From: Comamonas testosteroni TK102
Lineage (GTDB): Bacteria > Pseudomonadota > Gammaproteobacteria > Burkholderiales > Burkholderiaceae_C
NCBI RefSeq assembly: GCF_000739375.1
Contig: NZ_CP006704.1
Location: 1,178,001-1,242,000 of the forward strand
Length of the DNA: 64,000 bases
Direction: 5' to 3'
Shown: positions 37,923 through 47,644 of the stretch, in pieces
Layout: each line of letters begins with the position of its first letter
How positions within the stretch are numbered: the first letter of the stretch is position 1
Made by a program: the position numbers and the translations under genes
The notes under the pieces: model-generated
Told to the model about the DNA's origin: nothing
What the model saw: the letters and a program-made list of their open reading frames with translations, nothing else
Databases searched by the model: none

Positions 37923-38981
37923 TCAGATCTGCCTTTGCTCTATGGTGTCCATCTGCATCTCGAAGCTGAAGAAGCGGTTGCGCCCTTGTGACTTGGCAGC
38001 GTACAGGGCTTCGTCGGCGCGCATCAGCATGGATTCGGCGCTGGTGTGTTCGTCGGGAATGCAGGTGGTGATGCCGCCGGAGAGGGTCAGCGGAATGTCC
38101 TCGACCGTTCCTGGCGGACGAATCTTGAGGAACTTGAGCATCTGGCCAAGCGCACGTGCGAACGTCATCGAGCCGGAGCGCGGGGTGTTGGGCAGGACCA
38201 GGGCAAACTCTTCACCGCCGTAGCGTGCAGCGATGTCGCGCGGGCGCACGCAGACCTCGCGCAGCAGACGCCCGACCTGCTTGAGGCATTCGTCACCCTG
38301 GACATGGCCGTAGGTATCGTTGAAATGCTTGAAGTGATCGAGGTCGCAAAGCATCAGCGTCAGCGGCCTGCTCTCGCGCCTGGCCGCTGCAATTTCGGCA
38401 TGCAGCATGCGGTCCAGCCCTCTGCGATTGACCAGGCCCGTGAGCGCATCGAGCTCCACCATCTCGTTGAGTTTCTGATTCGCCAGATGCAGCTCTGCAG
38501 ATACGGAGACAAGGCGGCGACGCATGTCCAGCAGGCGGCGCATGGCACGCAGTTTGGCGACCAGCACAATGGGCTTGACGGGTTTGACCAGATAGTCGTC
38601 GCCGCCCGCTTCAATGCCGCGCCAGACATCCAGGTCGTTATCCAGCCCGGAGAGAAAGATGATGGGCGTCCACTCGCCGGGTTCGGCCTCGCGCAGCTGA
38701 CGAGCGACCCAGTAGCCGTCCTCGCCGGGAAGGCGGATATCCAGCAGCACCAGATCGGGTCTTTCGCTGCGAAACAGTGCCAGCGCAGTGCGGCCGTTTT
38801 CGGCTTCCAGAACCTGCGTCACACCGGCCTGGCGCAGTTCGGTCACCAGGGCAGCGCGCATGACGGCCTGATCCTCGACAACCAGCACGGAGAACGGGGT
38901 CGCAGAATCGGGTGACGAGAACCGTGCCCCGCTGGATTCGATGGCAGACAAAGCTGATGCAGAAGATGGCAGAGCTGTCAT
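37923..38981 (-). CDS. Response regulator with diguanylate cyclase (GGDEF) domain
   Basis: The 352-residue protein has a receiver domain (about 30-150) with phospho-acceptor Asp81 in VLLDIRLPGEDGY and Lys in LVKP, then a GGDEF domain (about 178-345) with GGEEF at 255-259. The inhibitory I-site RPRD lies at 246-249, five residues before it, so product inhibition by c-di-GMP is expected. Phosphorylation by an unknown histidine kinase, not encoded nearby, would switch on c-di-GMP synthesis. Confidence 0.95.
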   Translation of the reverse strand: MTALPSSASALSAIESSGARFSSPDSATPFSVLVVEDQAVMRAALVTELRQAGVTQVLEAENGRTALALFRSERPDLVLLDIRLPGEDGYWVARQLREAEPGEWTPIIFLSGLDNDLDVWRGIEAGGDDYLVKPVKPIVLVAKLRAMRRLLDMRRRLVSVSAELHLANQKLNEMVELDALTGLVNRRGLDRMLHAEIAAARRESRPLTLMLCDLDHFKHFNDTYGHVQGDECLKQVGRLLREVCVRPRDIAARYGGEEFALVLPNTPRSGSMTFARALGQMLKFLKIRPPGTVEDIPLTLSGGITTCIPDEHTSAESMLMRADEALYAAKSQGRNRFFSFEMQMDTIEQRQI

Positions 38982-39094
38982 GGGAGGAAGATCAGGGTCG
39001 GACGCATCTGTAGTTCAGGCATGTGCCGGGAAATATATTGTTACTTTATACGCCGGTTTCGAGCAACAGGCTTTGCGAATGGTCACGCAGAGAC

Positions 39095-40123
39095 TCAGGC
39101 CAATGCCAGGGCGGAGTGCGCCTTGCTGGATTCATCGTGCCAGAGCACAAAAGTCCGTGCCGCCGAGCACTGCGTCGTTGCGCCCAGCTGATCGATATAG
39201 CGACAGGCCGCGAACCGTGCCGATCTGGCCTCATAGTCCGACACCCACTGCTGGCGCGAAGCCTGGGATGCGGCAGGCAGGGGCCAGCGCCTCTCCTGAG
39301 TGGACAGGCCGTTCAGGCCCATGCGCCAGGGTTTGCCGCTGACGCGAGCGCGAAAGCACTGCTGCTGCTGGCACAGCATGGCATACAGCGGGTCTACCTC
39401 GAGCTGCTGGAACAGCGCCTGAACCTCGGGGGAAGAGGGGCTGAATGCGGCGTGAGTGACGATGACGCGCAAGCCTTTGGGTGTTTCGTAGACGCGCAGA
39501 CCCCAGTCAGGGTGGCTGGCGGAGAACGCCTGAATCTTTGCCAGCGCAAGATCGATAGGCGGTGGCTGCCGGGCATTGTTGCGTTGCGCCTTGCGGGCAT
39601 GCAGCCATTGCGCAAGGCCCGACCAGAAGACCAGGCCGATGCTGGCCACCAGCAGCATCAACACCACAGGACCCAGACTCCAGGTCAGCGGGGTCACCCA
39701 CAGCCAGGGCAGGGCCAGGGCCAGCAGCAGCGACGAGATGAGAGGGAAGCGGGCAGGCTTTTTCTGCGGTGGAAAGTCGATATCGGCAATGGCCACATGC
39801 TCTGTGTTCAGGCAGTGCGCGCCATAGCTGTTGCGGGTCATGACGGATTCATCACGCCGCTCCAGCACCTCTTCGCGAATGGGCGTGCCGCCGTCCAGGC
39901 CGTATTCACCACGCCATTCCATGCGCTCGAATCCCGCATCGAGGTGGCGTTGCGTGGGAGCGGCCAGCACGGCGTCCAGCGCTTCCTGGGCACGTTGCTG
40001 CGCATGGTTCTCGGCTTCCTGCTGGCTGTGGTCGGACCAGCCCCAACGCTGGACGGTCGCGCCGTGGCGTTGGCCGGTTGCATGGCGCAGCCGCGCTTGC
40101 GCCCAGTATTGAGGGATATGCAT
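39095..40123 (-). CDS. Unrecognised conserved membrane protein
   Basis: The 342-residue protein starts MHIPQYWAQARLRH and has two adjacent membrane segments at about 126-175 between two soluble parts. The N-terminal part carries WGWSDHSQQEAE, GGTPIREEVL and TRNSYGAHCLNTE, then VAIADIDFP just before the membrane. The C-terminal part carries DWGLRVYETPKGLRVIVTH. The DID motif followed later by a T-x-x-G-x-R-x-x-x-x-H-like segment is reminiscent of primase-type (AEP) proteins, but this is speculative. The start at 40123 is chosen because upstream codons are low-complexity and overlap no ribosome site. Confidence 0.7.
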   Translation of the reverse strand: MHIPQYWAQARLRHATGQRHGATVQRWGWSDHSQQEAENHAQQRAQEALDAVLAAPTQRHLDAGFERMEWRGEYGLDGGTPIREEVLERRDESVMTRNSYGAHCLNTEHVAIADIDFPPQKKPARFPLISSLLLALALPWLWVTPLTWSLGPVVLMLLVASIGLVFWSGLAQWLHARKAQRNNARQPPPIDLALAKIQAFSASHPDWGLRVYETPKGLRVIVTHAAFSPSSPEVQALFQQLEVDPLYAMLCQQQQCFRARVSGKPWRMGLNGLSTQERRWPLPAASQASRQQWVSDYEARSARFAACRYIDQLGATTQCSAARTFVLWHDESSKAHSALALA

Positions 40124-40229
40124 GGTGGGCCAGTATAGCCAAGGGGTTGATAACGCAGTTGCCGCCCGGATGGTGGCAGCGATTGGATGAACGTGCGCCG
40201 GGTTTGGGCTTGTGCGGCTGCGCACGCCC

Positions 40230-41066
40230 TCAGGGTTGAATGGGTGCGAACGGCAGGTAGTCGATCTGCGTGCCACGCACGACGATTGCCGTGGACTCGG
40301 GCACCTGGGTCCAGGCCTGCGGCAGATCGACCAGCGGCTCGGAAACGATCAAATAGGCATCGTAACCAACGGCCGCGATGCGCGGGTCGTCGGGGTAGAG
40401 CGCGTGAAGATGCTTGAAGGAGGTGCTGTGATAGAGCGAGCGCGGCGACTGGCCTTCGCTCGCGTAGCGCACCGCCACCAGTTGCTCGCCATCGCTGGCG
40501 CACACGGTCATGCTGAGCGGGTGTGCGATCCCGTGCCTGCGCGCCGTGGCCTCGACAAAACCCGCCATGCGCGCGATGGCCGGCACGGGAGTGTGCTCCA
40601 GCCCGAAACTCATGGCCAGAAGGAACATGGTCTCCGAGTCCGTCGAGCCTTCCAGCGAGGTGAAGAGCTGCGGATCGATGGCCATGAGCAGATCGCGCCT
40701 CACGCGCGGAAAGTCCTCGATCATGCCGTTGTGCATGAACATCCAGCGCCGGTGGCGGAACGGATGGCAGTTGGTCTCCTGCACCGGCGTGTGCGTTGCC
40801 GCGCGAACATGCGCAAGAAACATGGGCGCCGACACGGCGCGCGACAGCTCGCGCAGGTTGTGCTCGTGCCAGGCCGGCTGGATGCAGCGATAGCGAAAGG
40901 GCATGTCGTGCGGGTGCTGGTACCAGCCCAGTCCGAAGCCATCGCCATTGGTCGTCGTCGCTCCGAATCTCGAATGCAGGCTTTGGTCGATCAGCGAATG
41001 GCGTGCGTGGAACAGCATTGTTTCCAGGGAAACAGGATTGCCGGTATAGGCCAGCCAACGACACAT
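40230..41066 (-). CDS. Class II glutamine amidotransferase, YafJ-like
   Basis: The 278-residue protein starts MCRWLAYTGNP, so Cys2 becomes the N-terminal nucleophile after Met removal, as in Ntn-type glutaminases. It also has NGDGFGLGWY, AHVRAATH and FMHNGMIEDF, which bind glutamine. It has no partner synthase domain, matching the YafJ/EgtC group; the acceptor is unknown. No ergothioneine genes are nearby, so I do not assign egtC. I chose the ATG at 41066 because the Cys must be residue 2. Confidence 0.9.
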   Translation of the reverse strand: MCRWLAYTGNPVSLETMLFHARHSLIDQSLHSRFGATTTNGDGFGLGWYQHPHDMPFRYRCIQPAWHEHNLRELSRAVSAPMFLAHVRAATHTPVQETNCHPFRHRRWMFMHNGMIEDFPRVRRDLLMAIDPQLFTSLEGSTDSETMFLLAMSFGLEHTPVPAIARMAGFVEATARRHGIAHPLSMTVCASDGEQLVAVRYASEGQSPRSLYHSTSFKHLHALYPDDPRIAAVGYDAYLIVSEPLVDLPQAWTQVPESTAIVVRGTQIDYLPFAPIQP

Positions 41067-41152
41067 GGCGCTCTCCTTGTGGACATGGAACCGAGGATTC
41101 ATCCTATCGGCACCAGGCACCACCGGGGCAATACCGGTTTTTGCTGATTTTT

Positions 41153-41236
41153 TAATAGCTAATAACGCTTGCCCTGCTTGGTTTTCAGTAATAAAAATAT
41201 CTGAAAACCAAGACAGTCAAGCGTTAATAGCTATCA
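41153..41236. repeat. Long nested AT-rich palindrome (family A copy 5)
   Basis: Outer arms ATAGCTAATAACGCTTG and CAAGCGTTAATAGCTAT (one mismatch) enclose inner arms CTTGGTTTTCAG and CTGAAAACCAAG. It lies directly after the lysS stop and could form a cruciform or a 3' hairpin; on the minus strand its outer part reads TTGATAGCTATTAACGCTTG, matching family A. Confidence 0.7.
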
Positions 41237-41246
41237 ATTTTCAGGC

Positions 41247-42791
41247 TTACTGTTCGCGACGCAGGGCAGGGAACAGAATCACGTCGCGGATGCTGGCGCT
41301 GTCGGTCAGCAGCATCATGAAGCGGTCGATACCGATACCGCAGCCACCGGTGGGAGGCATGCCGTATTCCAGGGCGCGCACAAAGTCGTGGTCGAAGTAC
41401 ATGGCTTCGTCGTCGCCGCCGTCCTTGGCTTCCACCTGGGCATTGAAGCGGGCCGCCTGGTCTTCTGCATCATTGAGCTCGGAGAAGCCGTTGCCGAATT
41501 CGCGGCCGGTGATGTAGAGCTCGAAGCGCTCGGTCACTTCGGGGCGCTCGTCGTTGGCACGCGCCAGCGGCGAGATCTCGGTGGGGTGCTCCATGATGAA
41601 GGTGGGGTTCCACAGCTTCTCTTCCACCACCTCCTCGAAGTACAGCACCTGCAGGCTGGCCAGGGTGCGGGTGGACAGCTTGTCCTTCTCTTCCTTCATG
41701 CCCAGCTTCTTCAGGGCATTGGTCAGCCATTCGCGGTTGGCCACGTTGTCGCCGGCTTCGGTGTACTTGATGATGGCTTCGGGGATGGTCAGGCGCTCGA
41801 AGGGCTTGGCCAGATCCACGGGCTTGCCGCCGTAGCTCAGCTCCAGCGTGCCTACGGCCTTGATGGCCGCGTCGCGGATCAGCTTTTCGGTGTAGTCCAT
41901 CAGGTCCTGGTAGTTCCAGTAGGCCGCGTAGAACTCCATCATGGTGAACTCGGGGTTGTGGCGCACCGAGATGCCTTCGTTGCGGAAGTTGCGGTTGATC
42001 TCGAAGACGCGCTCGAAGCCGCCGACGATCAGGCGCTTGAGATACAGCTCGGGCGCGATGCGCAGGTACATCTCCTGATCCAGCGCATTGTGGTGGGTGA
42101 TGAAGGGCTTGGCATTGGCACCGCCGGGAATGGGGTGCAGCATGGGGGTCTCGACTTCCAGGAAGCCGTGCTCGACCATGAAGTCGCGGATGCCGGCCAC
42201 CGCCTTGCTGCGGGCCACGAAGCGCTTGCGGGCTTCTTCGTCGGTCATCAGGTCCACATAGCGCTGGCGCACCTTCTGCTCCAGGTCGGCCATGCCGTGG
42301 AACTTGTCGGGCATGGGGCGCAGGCTCTTGGTGAGCAGGCGGATTTTCGCGGCCTTGATCGACAGCTCGCCGGTCTTGGTCTTCATCAGCTGACCTTCGA
42401 CAGCGATGATGTCGCCCAGATCCCACTTCTTGAAGTCGGCGTAGACCTCTTCACCCACGGCATCGCGGGTGACATAGGCCTGGATGCGACCCGTGGCGTC
42501 CTGCACGGTGGCAAAGCTGGCCTTGCCCATCACGCGCTTGAGCATCATGCGGCCCGCCACGCTGACAGCCACGCCAGCGGCGTCCAGGGCTTCGGCATCC
42601 TTGTCGCCGTGTTCGGCGATCAGGGCAGCTGCGCGATGCTCGGGCTTGAAGTCGTTGGGGAAGGCGACGCCGCCATGGGCCTTGGAAGACTCGCGCAGGG
42701 CCTTGAGTTTTTCGCGGCGCTCGGCGATGAGTTTGTTTTCGTCCTGAGGGGCGGTGTTTTCTGCCGCAGAAGAGGTGTTTTGTTCAGTCAT
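41247..42791 (-). CDS. lysS: Lysyl-tRNA synthetase, class II
   Basis: LysS charges tRNA-Lys. The 514-residue enzyme has an N-terminal OB-fold anticodon domain ([20 protein letters not shown]), class II motif 2 [20 protein letters not shown] and motif 3 [15 protein letters not shown], ending in [13 protein letters not shown] chose the ATG at 42791 (MTEQNTSS), as family members begin near here; the frame extends 19 residues upstream without a good site. The long palindrome lies directly downstream. Confidence 0.97.
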   Translation of the reverse strand: MTEQNTSSAAENTAPQDENKLIAERREKLKALRESSKAHGGVAFPNDFKPEHRAAALIAEHGDKDAEALDAAGVAVSVAGRMMLKRVMGKASFATVQDATGRIQAYVTRDAVGEEVYADFKKWDLGDIIAVEGQLMKTKTGELSIKAAKIRLLTKSLRPMPDKFHGMADLEQKVRQRYVDLMTDEEARKRFVARSKAVAGIRDFMVEHGFLEVETPMLHPIPGGANAKPFITHHNALDQEMYLRIAPELYLKRLIVGGFERVFEINRNFRNEGISVRHNPEFTMMEFYAAYWNYQDLMDYTEKLIRDAAIKAVGTLELSYGGKPVDLAKPFERLTIPEAIIKYTEAGDNVANREWLTNALKKLGMKEEKDKLSTRTLASLQVLYFEEVVEEKLWNPTFIMEHPTEISPLARANDERPEVTERFELYITGREFGNGFSELNDAEDQAARFNAQVEAKDGGDDEAMYFDHDFVRALEYGMPPTGGCGIGIDRFMMLLTDSASIRDVILFPALRREQ

Positions 42792-43031
42792 GAAAAGAGA
42801 GCGCCAGCGACAAGCGCCGGTTGGAGGCCAGAAACAAGGGGCAGCCAAGATGGCAGCTGCCCGAAACCAGTGATTTTAAGTTTTTTGCCGAAGCAGCGGT
42901 AGGCGAGCGGGCAAAGCGCTGACGGGAGCTGCGGTATGCGGCCTCCACGGCTCAGGCTGCATTCGAGCAAGTCAGCTTCATGCGATCAAAAAAGTAGCCT
43001 TGTCGACCGTCAGCAAAGGGGTTAGACGTTT

Positions 43032-43682
43032 TCAGGCATCGTCCTGCGGGGGCGATCCGGTAATGCCGCTTTGCTCCAGCACATCGGCGATCAGCTCCAG
43101 CCGCAGCAGCGGGGCGTCCAGCGTCATCAGCTGCTGCTTGATCCGCACCGGCAGGGGCAGCATCTCGGCCCAGCGATTGGCAACCCAGGCGCAGTCGTGC
43201 ATCTGCGCCGGAGTGGGCAGCTGCGCGTGATCGGGGTCGTGGTCGTGCAGGTTCAGCAAGGCCTGAGCCAGCGCATAGGAGGTGCTCAGCAAATGCTTGG
43301 GGACGGTGACCTTGGGGTCGTCGGGCAGCATGGCGACATCGGCCACCCACAGGCCATGCGGCAGCTGCCAGCAGCGCTGGATGTGAAAGCGCTGGGCACC
43401 CTTGCATTGCAGATGCAGCAGCCCGGGCTGGGGCGAGTCGAGCTGGGCGATACGGGCCAGCACGCCTTCCGAGTGCAGGCGCTCGGTCTGGGCGCCGGCC
43501 TTGCGCACCTCCTGTCCCGCCTGCAGCGCCACCACGCCGAAAGGGGCGTCGGCATGCTGGCATTTGCGGATCATGTCCAGATAACGCACCTCGAAGACCT
43601 GCAGACTCAGCAGGCCTTCGGGAAACAGCACCGTGTTCAGTGGGAACAGGGGCAGGGAATGCAGACTTTGCGTATCGGTCAT
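43032..43682 (-). CDS. Lon N-terminal (LON substrate-binding) domain protein
   Basis: The 216-residue protein consists of a single LON domain: LPLFPLNTVLFPEGLLSLQVFEVRYLDMI at the start is typical. It lacks the AAA+ and protease domains of Lon. Proteins of this kind are common in proteobacteria; a role as a protein-binding adaptor is inferred only. It is divergent from yggT with 60 bases between the starts. Confidence 0.88.
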   Translation of the reverse strand: MTDTQSLHSLPLFPLNTVLFPEGLLSLQVFEVRYLDMIRKCQHADAPFGVVALQAGQEVRKAGAQTERLHSEGVLARIAQLDSPQPGLLHLQCKGAQRFHIQRCWQLPHGLWVADVAMLPDDPKVTVPKHLLSTSYALAQALLNLHDHDPDHAQLPTPAQMHDCAWVANRWAEMLPLPVRIKQQLMTLDAPLLRLELIADVLEQSGITGSPPQDDA

Positions 43683-43742
43683 GGTGCCCGGCTATCATCC
43701 CATGAATAGGTGAGTTGCTCACTGTTTTCTGAATTGGGTCAC

Positions 43743-44309
43743 ATGCTGTTCGAAATCGTTTTGTTTCTGCTGGATGTCGTCGTCGGGTTGATCAGCGGGG
43801 CCTGCCTGCTGCGCATGTATATGCAGGCGCAACGTGTGCCGTTTGGCAATCCCGTGGGGCAGCTGGTCTTTGCGCTGAGCGACTGGATCGTCATGCCGTT
43901 GCGCAAGGTCGTTCCGGCCAAGGGCCGCTGGGACAAGTCCAGCCTGATTGCGGCCTTGCTGCTGCAACTGGCGCAGGTGCTGCTGATCTGGCTGCTGCTC
44001 GGTGCCAAGGGATCGGTACTGGCGCTGCCATGGCTGGCTTTTTGCGGACTGGTCAAGGTCATTCTGTCCGGCATGATGGGCATCTTGCTGATCTACGCCA
44101 TCCTGTCCTGGGTGCAGCCCTATTCCCCCATCTACGGCGTGCTGCAGCGCCTGGCCGATCCGCTGGTGGCACCGATACGCAAGGTGGTGCCCCTGATAGG
44201 CAATGTGGACTTTTCGGCGCTGATTGCCCTGATCGGGCTGCAGGTGCTGCTGATGGTGCTCAACTATGTGCAGGCTGGCGGCCTGTCCATGATTGCCGGT
44301 GTGCGCTAG
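43743..44309 (+). CDS. YggT family integral membrane protein
   Basis: The 188-residue protein has two tandem YGGT units: FLLDVVVGLISGACLLRMYMQ to PLRKVVPAKG and LLIYAILSWVQPYSPIYGVLQ to PIRKVVPLIG. Each has two membrane segments. The family is linked in other bacteria to osmotic or ion tolerance and to cell-division-site functions, but the role is unsettled. I chose the ATG at 43743; the GTG at 43710 adds 11 unlikely residues. Confidence 0.92.
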   Translation: MLFEIVLFLLDVVVGLISGACLLRMYMQAQRVPFGNPVGQLVFALSDWIVMPLRKVVPAKGRWDKSSLIAALLLQLAQVLLIWLLLGAKGSVLALPWLAFCGLVKVILSGMMGILLIYAILSWVQPYSPIYGVLQRLADPLVAPIRKVVPLIGNVDFSALIALIGLQVLLMVLNYVQAGGLSMIAGVR

Positions 44310-44424
44310 TGGAGCTGCCCGGGCCGGCAAAGCTGTACCGCCTTGAGGTTTGCGGATGAAACCTCGTCAATTCCAAAGCCTGTTCTGAGCTGCTTTGTGA
44401 ATGTCCCGAGGCATAAGAACCGAT

Positions 44425-44465
44425 AAAAAAGGCTGACGCAGATGAATGCTGCGTCAGCCTTTTTG
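44425..44465. terminator. Bidirectional terminator between yggT and accD
   Basis: AAAAAAGGCTGACGCA, loop, TGCGTCAGCCTTTTT form a 10-bp stem flanked by A and T runs. It lies in the 174-base gap between these convergent genes and can serve both. Confidence 0.95.
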
Positions 44466-44483
44466 CTTGGGGTCGGGCGGTGC

Positions 44484-45359
44484 TTATTCCACGGCGTCCG
44501 CAGGCAGACGTTGCAGCATGGCCAGAGAGCTGGAGATGCGATCACGCAGCTCGCGGCGGTCGACGATCATGTCCACGGCGCCCTTGTCCTGCAGGAATTC
44601 GGCGCGCTGGAAGCCTTCGGGCAGCTTCACGCGCACGGTGGTTTCGATCACGCGAGGGCCGGCAAAGCCGATCAGGGCCTTGGGCTCGGCGATCACGATA
44701 TCACCCACGAAGGCGAAGCCGGCGGACACACCGCCCATGGTCGGGTCGGTCAGCACGGAGATATAGGGCAGGCCCTTCTTGGCCAGACGTGTCAGCGCGG
44801 CATTGGTCTTGGCCATTTGCATCAGCGACAGCAGACCTTCCTGCATGCGGGCACCACCGGTGGCGGTGAAGCAGACGAAAGGCACTTTCTGCTCGATGGC
44901 GGTTTCCACGCCGCGCACAAAGCGTTCGCCGACCACGGAGCCCATGGAGCCGCCCATGAAGTCGAACTCGAAGCAGGCCACGACCACATTGATGCTCTTG
45001 ACAGAGCCACCCATGACGATCAGTGCATCGGTCTCGCCGGTGTTCTCCAGCGCTTCCTTCAGGCGCTCGGGGTACTTGCGGCTGTCCTTGAATTTCAGCG
45101 GGTCGACAGGAATCACTTCCTGTGCGATTTCATAGCGGCCTTCGGCGTCAAGGAAATGGTTCAGACGCGCGCGCGCGCCGATGCGGTGGTGGTGGCCGCA
45201 GGTCGGGCAGACGTTCTGGTTCTTTTCCAGATCGGTCTTGTACAGAACCGTTTCGCAGCTGGGGCACTTGATCCACAGACCTTCGGGAATCTGCTGGTGG
45301 CGTTCCGTCGGATTGGTCTGCTGGATTTTTGCAGGCAGAAGTTTTTCAAGCCAGGACAT
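44484..45359 (-). CDS. accD: Acetyl-CoA carboxylase carboxyltransferase subunit beta
   Basis: AccD pairs with AccA to transfer carboxyl groups from biotin to acetyl-CoA, making the malonyl-CoA used by FabD and FabH. The 291-residue protein has the N-terminal zinc ribbon ([10 protein letters not shown] and CPTCGHH), the crotonase-like core [14 protein letters not shown] and the oxyanion segment [12 protein letters not shown]. The trpA-accD order is conserved, but no folC follows; instead the operon ends at a terminator. Confidence 0.98.
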   Translation of the reverse strand: MSWLEKLLPAKIQQTNPTERHQQIPEGLWIKCPSCETVLYKTDLEKNQNVCPTCGHHHRIGARARLNHFLDAEGRYEIAQEVIPVDPLKFKDSRKYPERLKEALENTGETDALIVMGGSVKSINVVVACFEFDFMGGSMGSVVGERFVRGVETAIEQKVPFVCFTATGGARMQEGLLSLMQMAKTNAALTRLAKKGLPYISVLTDPTMGGVSAGFAFVGDIVIAEPKALIGFAGPRVIETTVRVKLPEGFQRAEFLQDKGAVDMIVDRRELRDRISSSLAMLQRLPADAVE

Positions 45360-45461
45360 GGTGTTTCCTTTTCAGTTTCCACTGCACTGCACGCTACTCA
45401 CAACCCGTGAGAGCAGCATGGTACAGGCACTGGCGCAATCTCATCAGAGACAGCGAGCAAG

Positions 45462-45530
45462 GGCCGCCCCGCCGCGAAGCTGTCGTCCCCCTTCCAGGGG
45501 GAAGCGGCGCAGCCGCTCAGGGGGTGGCTA
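45462..45530 (-). repeat. GC-rich intergenic repeat, family B copy 3
   Basis: On the minus strand this begins CCACCCCCTGAGCGGCTGCG, about 16 bases after the trpA stop, continues through TTCCCCCTGGAAGGGGGA, and ends with GGGGCGGCCCTTGCTC. It separates trpA from accD and may act on transcript 3' ends. Confidence 0.65.
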
Positions 45531-45545
45531 ATTTCTAGGGGTGCA

Positions 45546-46355
45546 TTATGCGTCGAGAGCCTTTCGCACACCACGCAGAAAGTCTATTGCCAGAGGCACG
45601 ATCTTCTCGTGGGGCTGGTTGTCGAGCAGGTCAATGATGCGGCTGCCGATGATGACGGCGTCGGCTACCTGGCCCACGGTCTGTGCGGTCTGGGCATCGC
45701 GAATGCCGAAACCCACGCCCACGGGCACGCTGACATGCTGGCGAATGCGCGGCAGCATGGCCTCCACGGCCGAGGTGTCCAGAGCGCCCGAACCGGTCAC
45801 GCCCTTGAGCGAGACATAGTAGACGTAGCCGCTGGCCACGCGCGCCACCTGTTGCATGCGCTCCTGCGTGCTGGTGGGCGCCAGCAGGAAGATCAGGTCC
45901 ATGTCGCGGGCCTTGAGCTTGGCGGCGAACTCCTCGCATTCCTCGGGCGGATAGTCCACGATCAGTACGCCATCGACGCCGGCTGCGGCGGCATGGCTGA
46001 CAAAGGCATCTTCGCCATGGATCTGGTCGTAGCGCTCCAAGGGGTTGGCATAGCCCATGAGCACCACGGGCGTGGTCTGGTCCTTTTTGCGGAACTCGGC
46101 CACATAGGCCAGCACCTGGCTCAGGCCCACGCCGTTGGCGATGGCCTTGTCGCCTGCGCGCTGGATGGTGGGGCCGTCGGCCATGGGGTCGGAGAAGGGC
46201 ACGCCCAGCTCGATCACGTCGGCACCGGCTTCCACCATGCCGTGCATGAGGGGAGGGGTGATGGCGGCGAACGGGAAGCCTGCTGTCACATAGGGAATCA
46301 AGGCCTTGCGGCCTTCTTCCTTGAGCTTGCTGAAAGTGGCGGTGATTCGGCTCAT
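45546..46355 (-). CDS. trpA: Tryptophan synthase alpha subunit
   Basis: TrpA cleaves indole-3-glycerol phosphate to indole and channels it to TrpB. The 269-residue TIM barrel has the catalytic Glu49 ([10 protein letters not shown]) and Asp60 (PMADGP), typical for the family, and [10 protein letters not shown] near the C-terminus. Its start overlaps the trpB stop by four bases. Confidence 0.98.
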   Translation of the reverse strand: MSRITATFSKLKEEGRKALIPYVTAGFPFAAITPPLMHGMVEAGADVIELGVPFSDPMADGPTIQRAGDKAIANGVGLSQVLAYVAEFRKKDQTTPVVLMGYANPLERYDQIHGEDAFVSHAAAAGVDGVLIVDYPPEECEEFAAKLKARDMDLIFLLAPTSTQERMQQVARVASGYVYYVSLKGVTGSGALDTSAVEAMLPRIRQHVSVPVGVGFGIRDAQTAQTVGQVADAVIIGSRIIDLLDNQPHEKIVPLAIDFLRGVRKALDA

Positions 46356-47644
46356 AACTTGTTGCCCCCTGCGGCAGCCTTGGCTGCATCATGTCCGGGA
46401 GCGCCCTTGACGGTGAGACCGCGCATGGAAGGACGGTCGAAGTATTCGGCACCCGACAGGTCGGCCACGGTGCCGATGTCCTTGTCGCCGCGGCCGGAGA
46501 GGCTGACGAGAATGGACTGGTCGGCGCGCATGGTCTTGGCCAGCTTCATGGCATAGGCCACGGCGTGGCTGGACTCCAGAGCCGGGATGATGCCCTCGGC
46601 GCGGCACAGGTAGTGGAAGGCGTCCAGCGCTTCCTGGTCGGTAATGCCCACGTACTGGGCACGACCGATTTCCTGCAGCCAGGCATGTTCGGGACCCACG
46701 CCGGGGTAATCCAGGCCGGCGCTCACCGAGTGAGTCTCGGTGATCTGGCCGTTTTCGTCCTGCAGGATGAAGGTGCGGTTGCCATGCAGCACGCCCGAGC
46801 TGCCTTTTTGCAGCGAGGCCGAGTGCTTGCCGGATTCCAGGCCCTCGCCCGCCGCTTCCACGCCGAACAGCTTGGTGTTCTCGTAGGGGATATAAGGGTA
46901 GAAGATGCCCATGGCGTTGCTGCCGCCGCCCACGCAGGCGACCACGGCATCGGGCTGTGTGTCGGCGCCCAGGAACTCGGGCATCTGCGTCAGGCACTCG
47001 TTGCCGATGACCTTCTGGAAGTCGCGCACCATCATGGGGTAGGGGTGGGGGCCGGCCACGGTACCGATGATGTAGAAGGTGTTGTCCACATTGGCAACCC
47101 AGTCGCGCATGGCTTCGTTGAGCGCATCCTTGAGCGTTCGGGAGCCGGACTCCACGGGCACCACGGTCGCGCCCAGCAGCTTCATGCGGTAGACATTGGG
47201 GCTTTGGCGCTTCACGTCCTCGGCACCCATGTAGACGATGCACTCGAGGCCGTAACGCGCACAGATGGTGGCCGTGGCTACGCCGTGCTGGCCGGCGCCT
47301 GTCTCGGCAATGATGCGCGGCTTGCCCATGCGCTTGGCGAGCATGGCCTGGCCGATCACATTGTTGATCTTGTGTGCGCCCGTGTGGTTGAGGTCCTCGC
47401 GCTTCAGATAGATCTGCGCGCCGCCCATTTCTCGGCTCATGCGCGAGGCGTGATAGACGGGCGAGGGACGGCCTACGTAGTGGGCCAGCTCGGACTGGAA
47501 TTCGGCAATGAATTCGGGGTCGTTCTGATACTTTGCGTAGGCCTCACGCAACTCGGTGAGGGCGTGGGTCAGGGTTTCGCTGGCGAAGCTGCCGCCGTAG
47601 CGGCCGAAATGGCCGTGGGCGTCGGGATACTGGTATTCAAACAT
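46352..47644 (-). CDS. trpB: Tryptophan synthase beta subunit
   Basis: TrpB joins indole and serine to tryptophan. The 430-residue PLP enzyme binds PLP through Lys92 in HTGAHKINN, with GGGSNAMG as the phosphate-binding loop and [16 protein letters not shown]. Its N-terminal 25 codons lie inside the end of trpF in another frame, and I see no strong Shine-Dalgarno before its ATG. Confidence 0.98.
   Translation of the reverse strand: MFEYQYPDAHGHFGRYGGSFASETLTHALTELREAYAKYQNDPEFIAEFQSELAHYVGRPSPVYHASRMSREMGGAQIYLKREDLNHTGAHKINNVIGQAMLAKRMGKPRIIAETGAGQHGVATATICARYGLECIVYMGAEDVKRQSPNVYRMKLLGATVVPVESGSRTLKDALNEAMRDWVANVDNTFYIIGTVAGPHPYPMMVRDFQKVIGNECLTQMPEFLGADTQPDAVVACVGGGSNAMGIFYPYIPYENTKLFGVEAAGEGLESGKHSASLQKGSSGVLHGNRTFILQDENGQITETHSVSAGLDYPGVGPEHAWLQEIGRAQYVGITDQEALDAFHYLCRAEGIIPALESSHAVAYAMKLAKTMRADQSILVSLSGRGDKDIGTVADLSGAEYFDRPSMRGLTVKGAPGHDAAKAAAGGNKL

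Noticed and set aside
40230..41066. Assignment of egtC to the amidotransferase
   Set aside because: The class II glutaminase fold fits, but no ergothioneine genes are nearby, so YafJ-like is safer.
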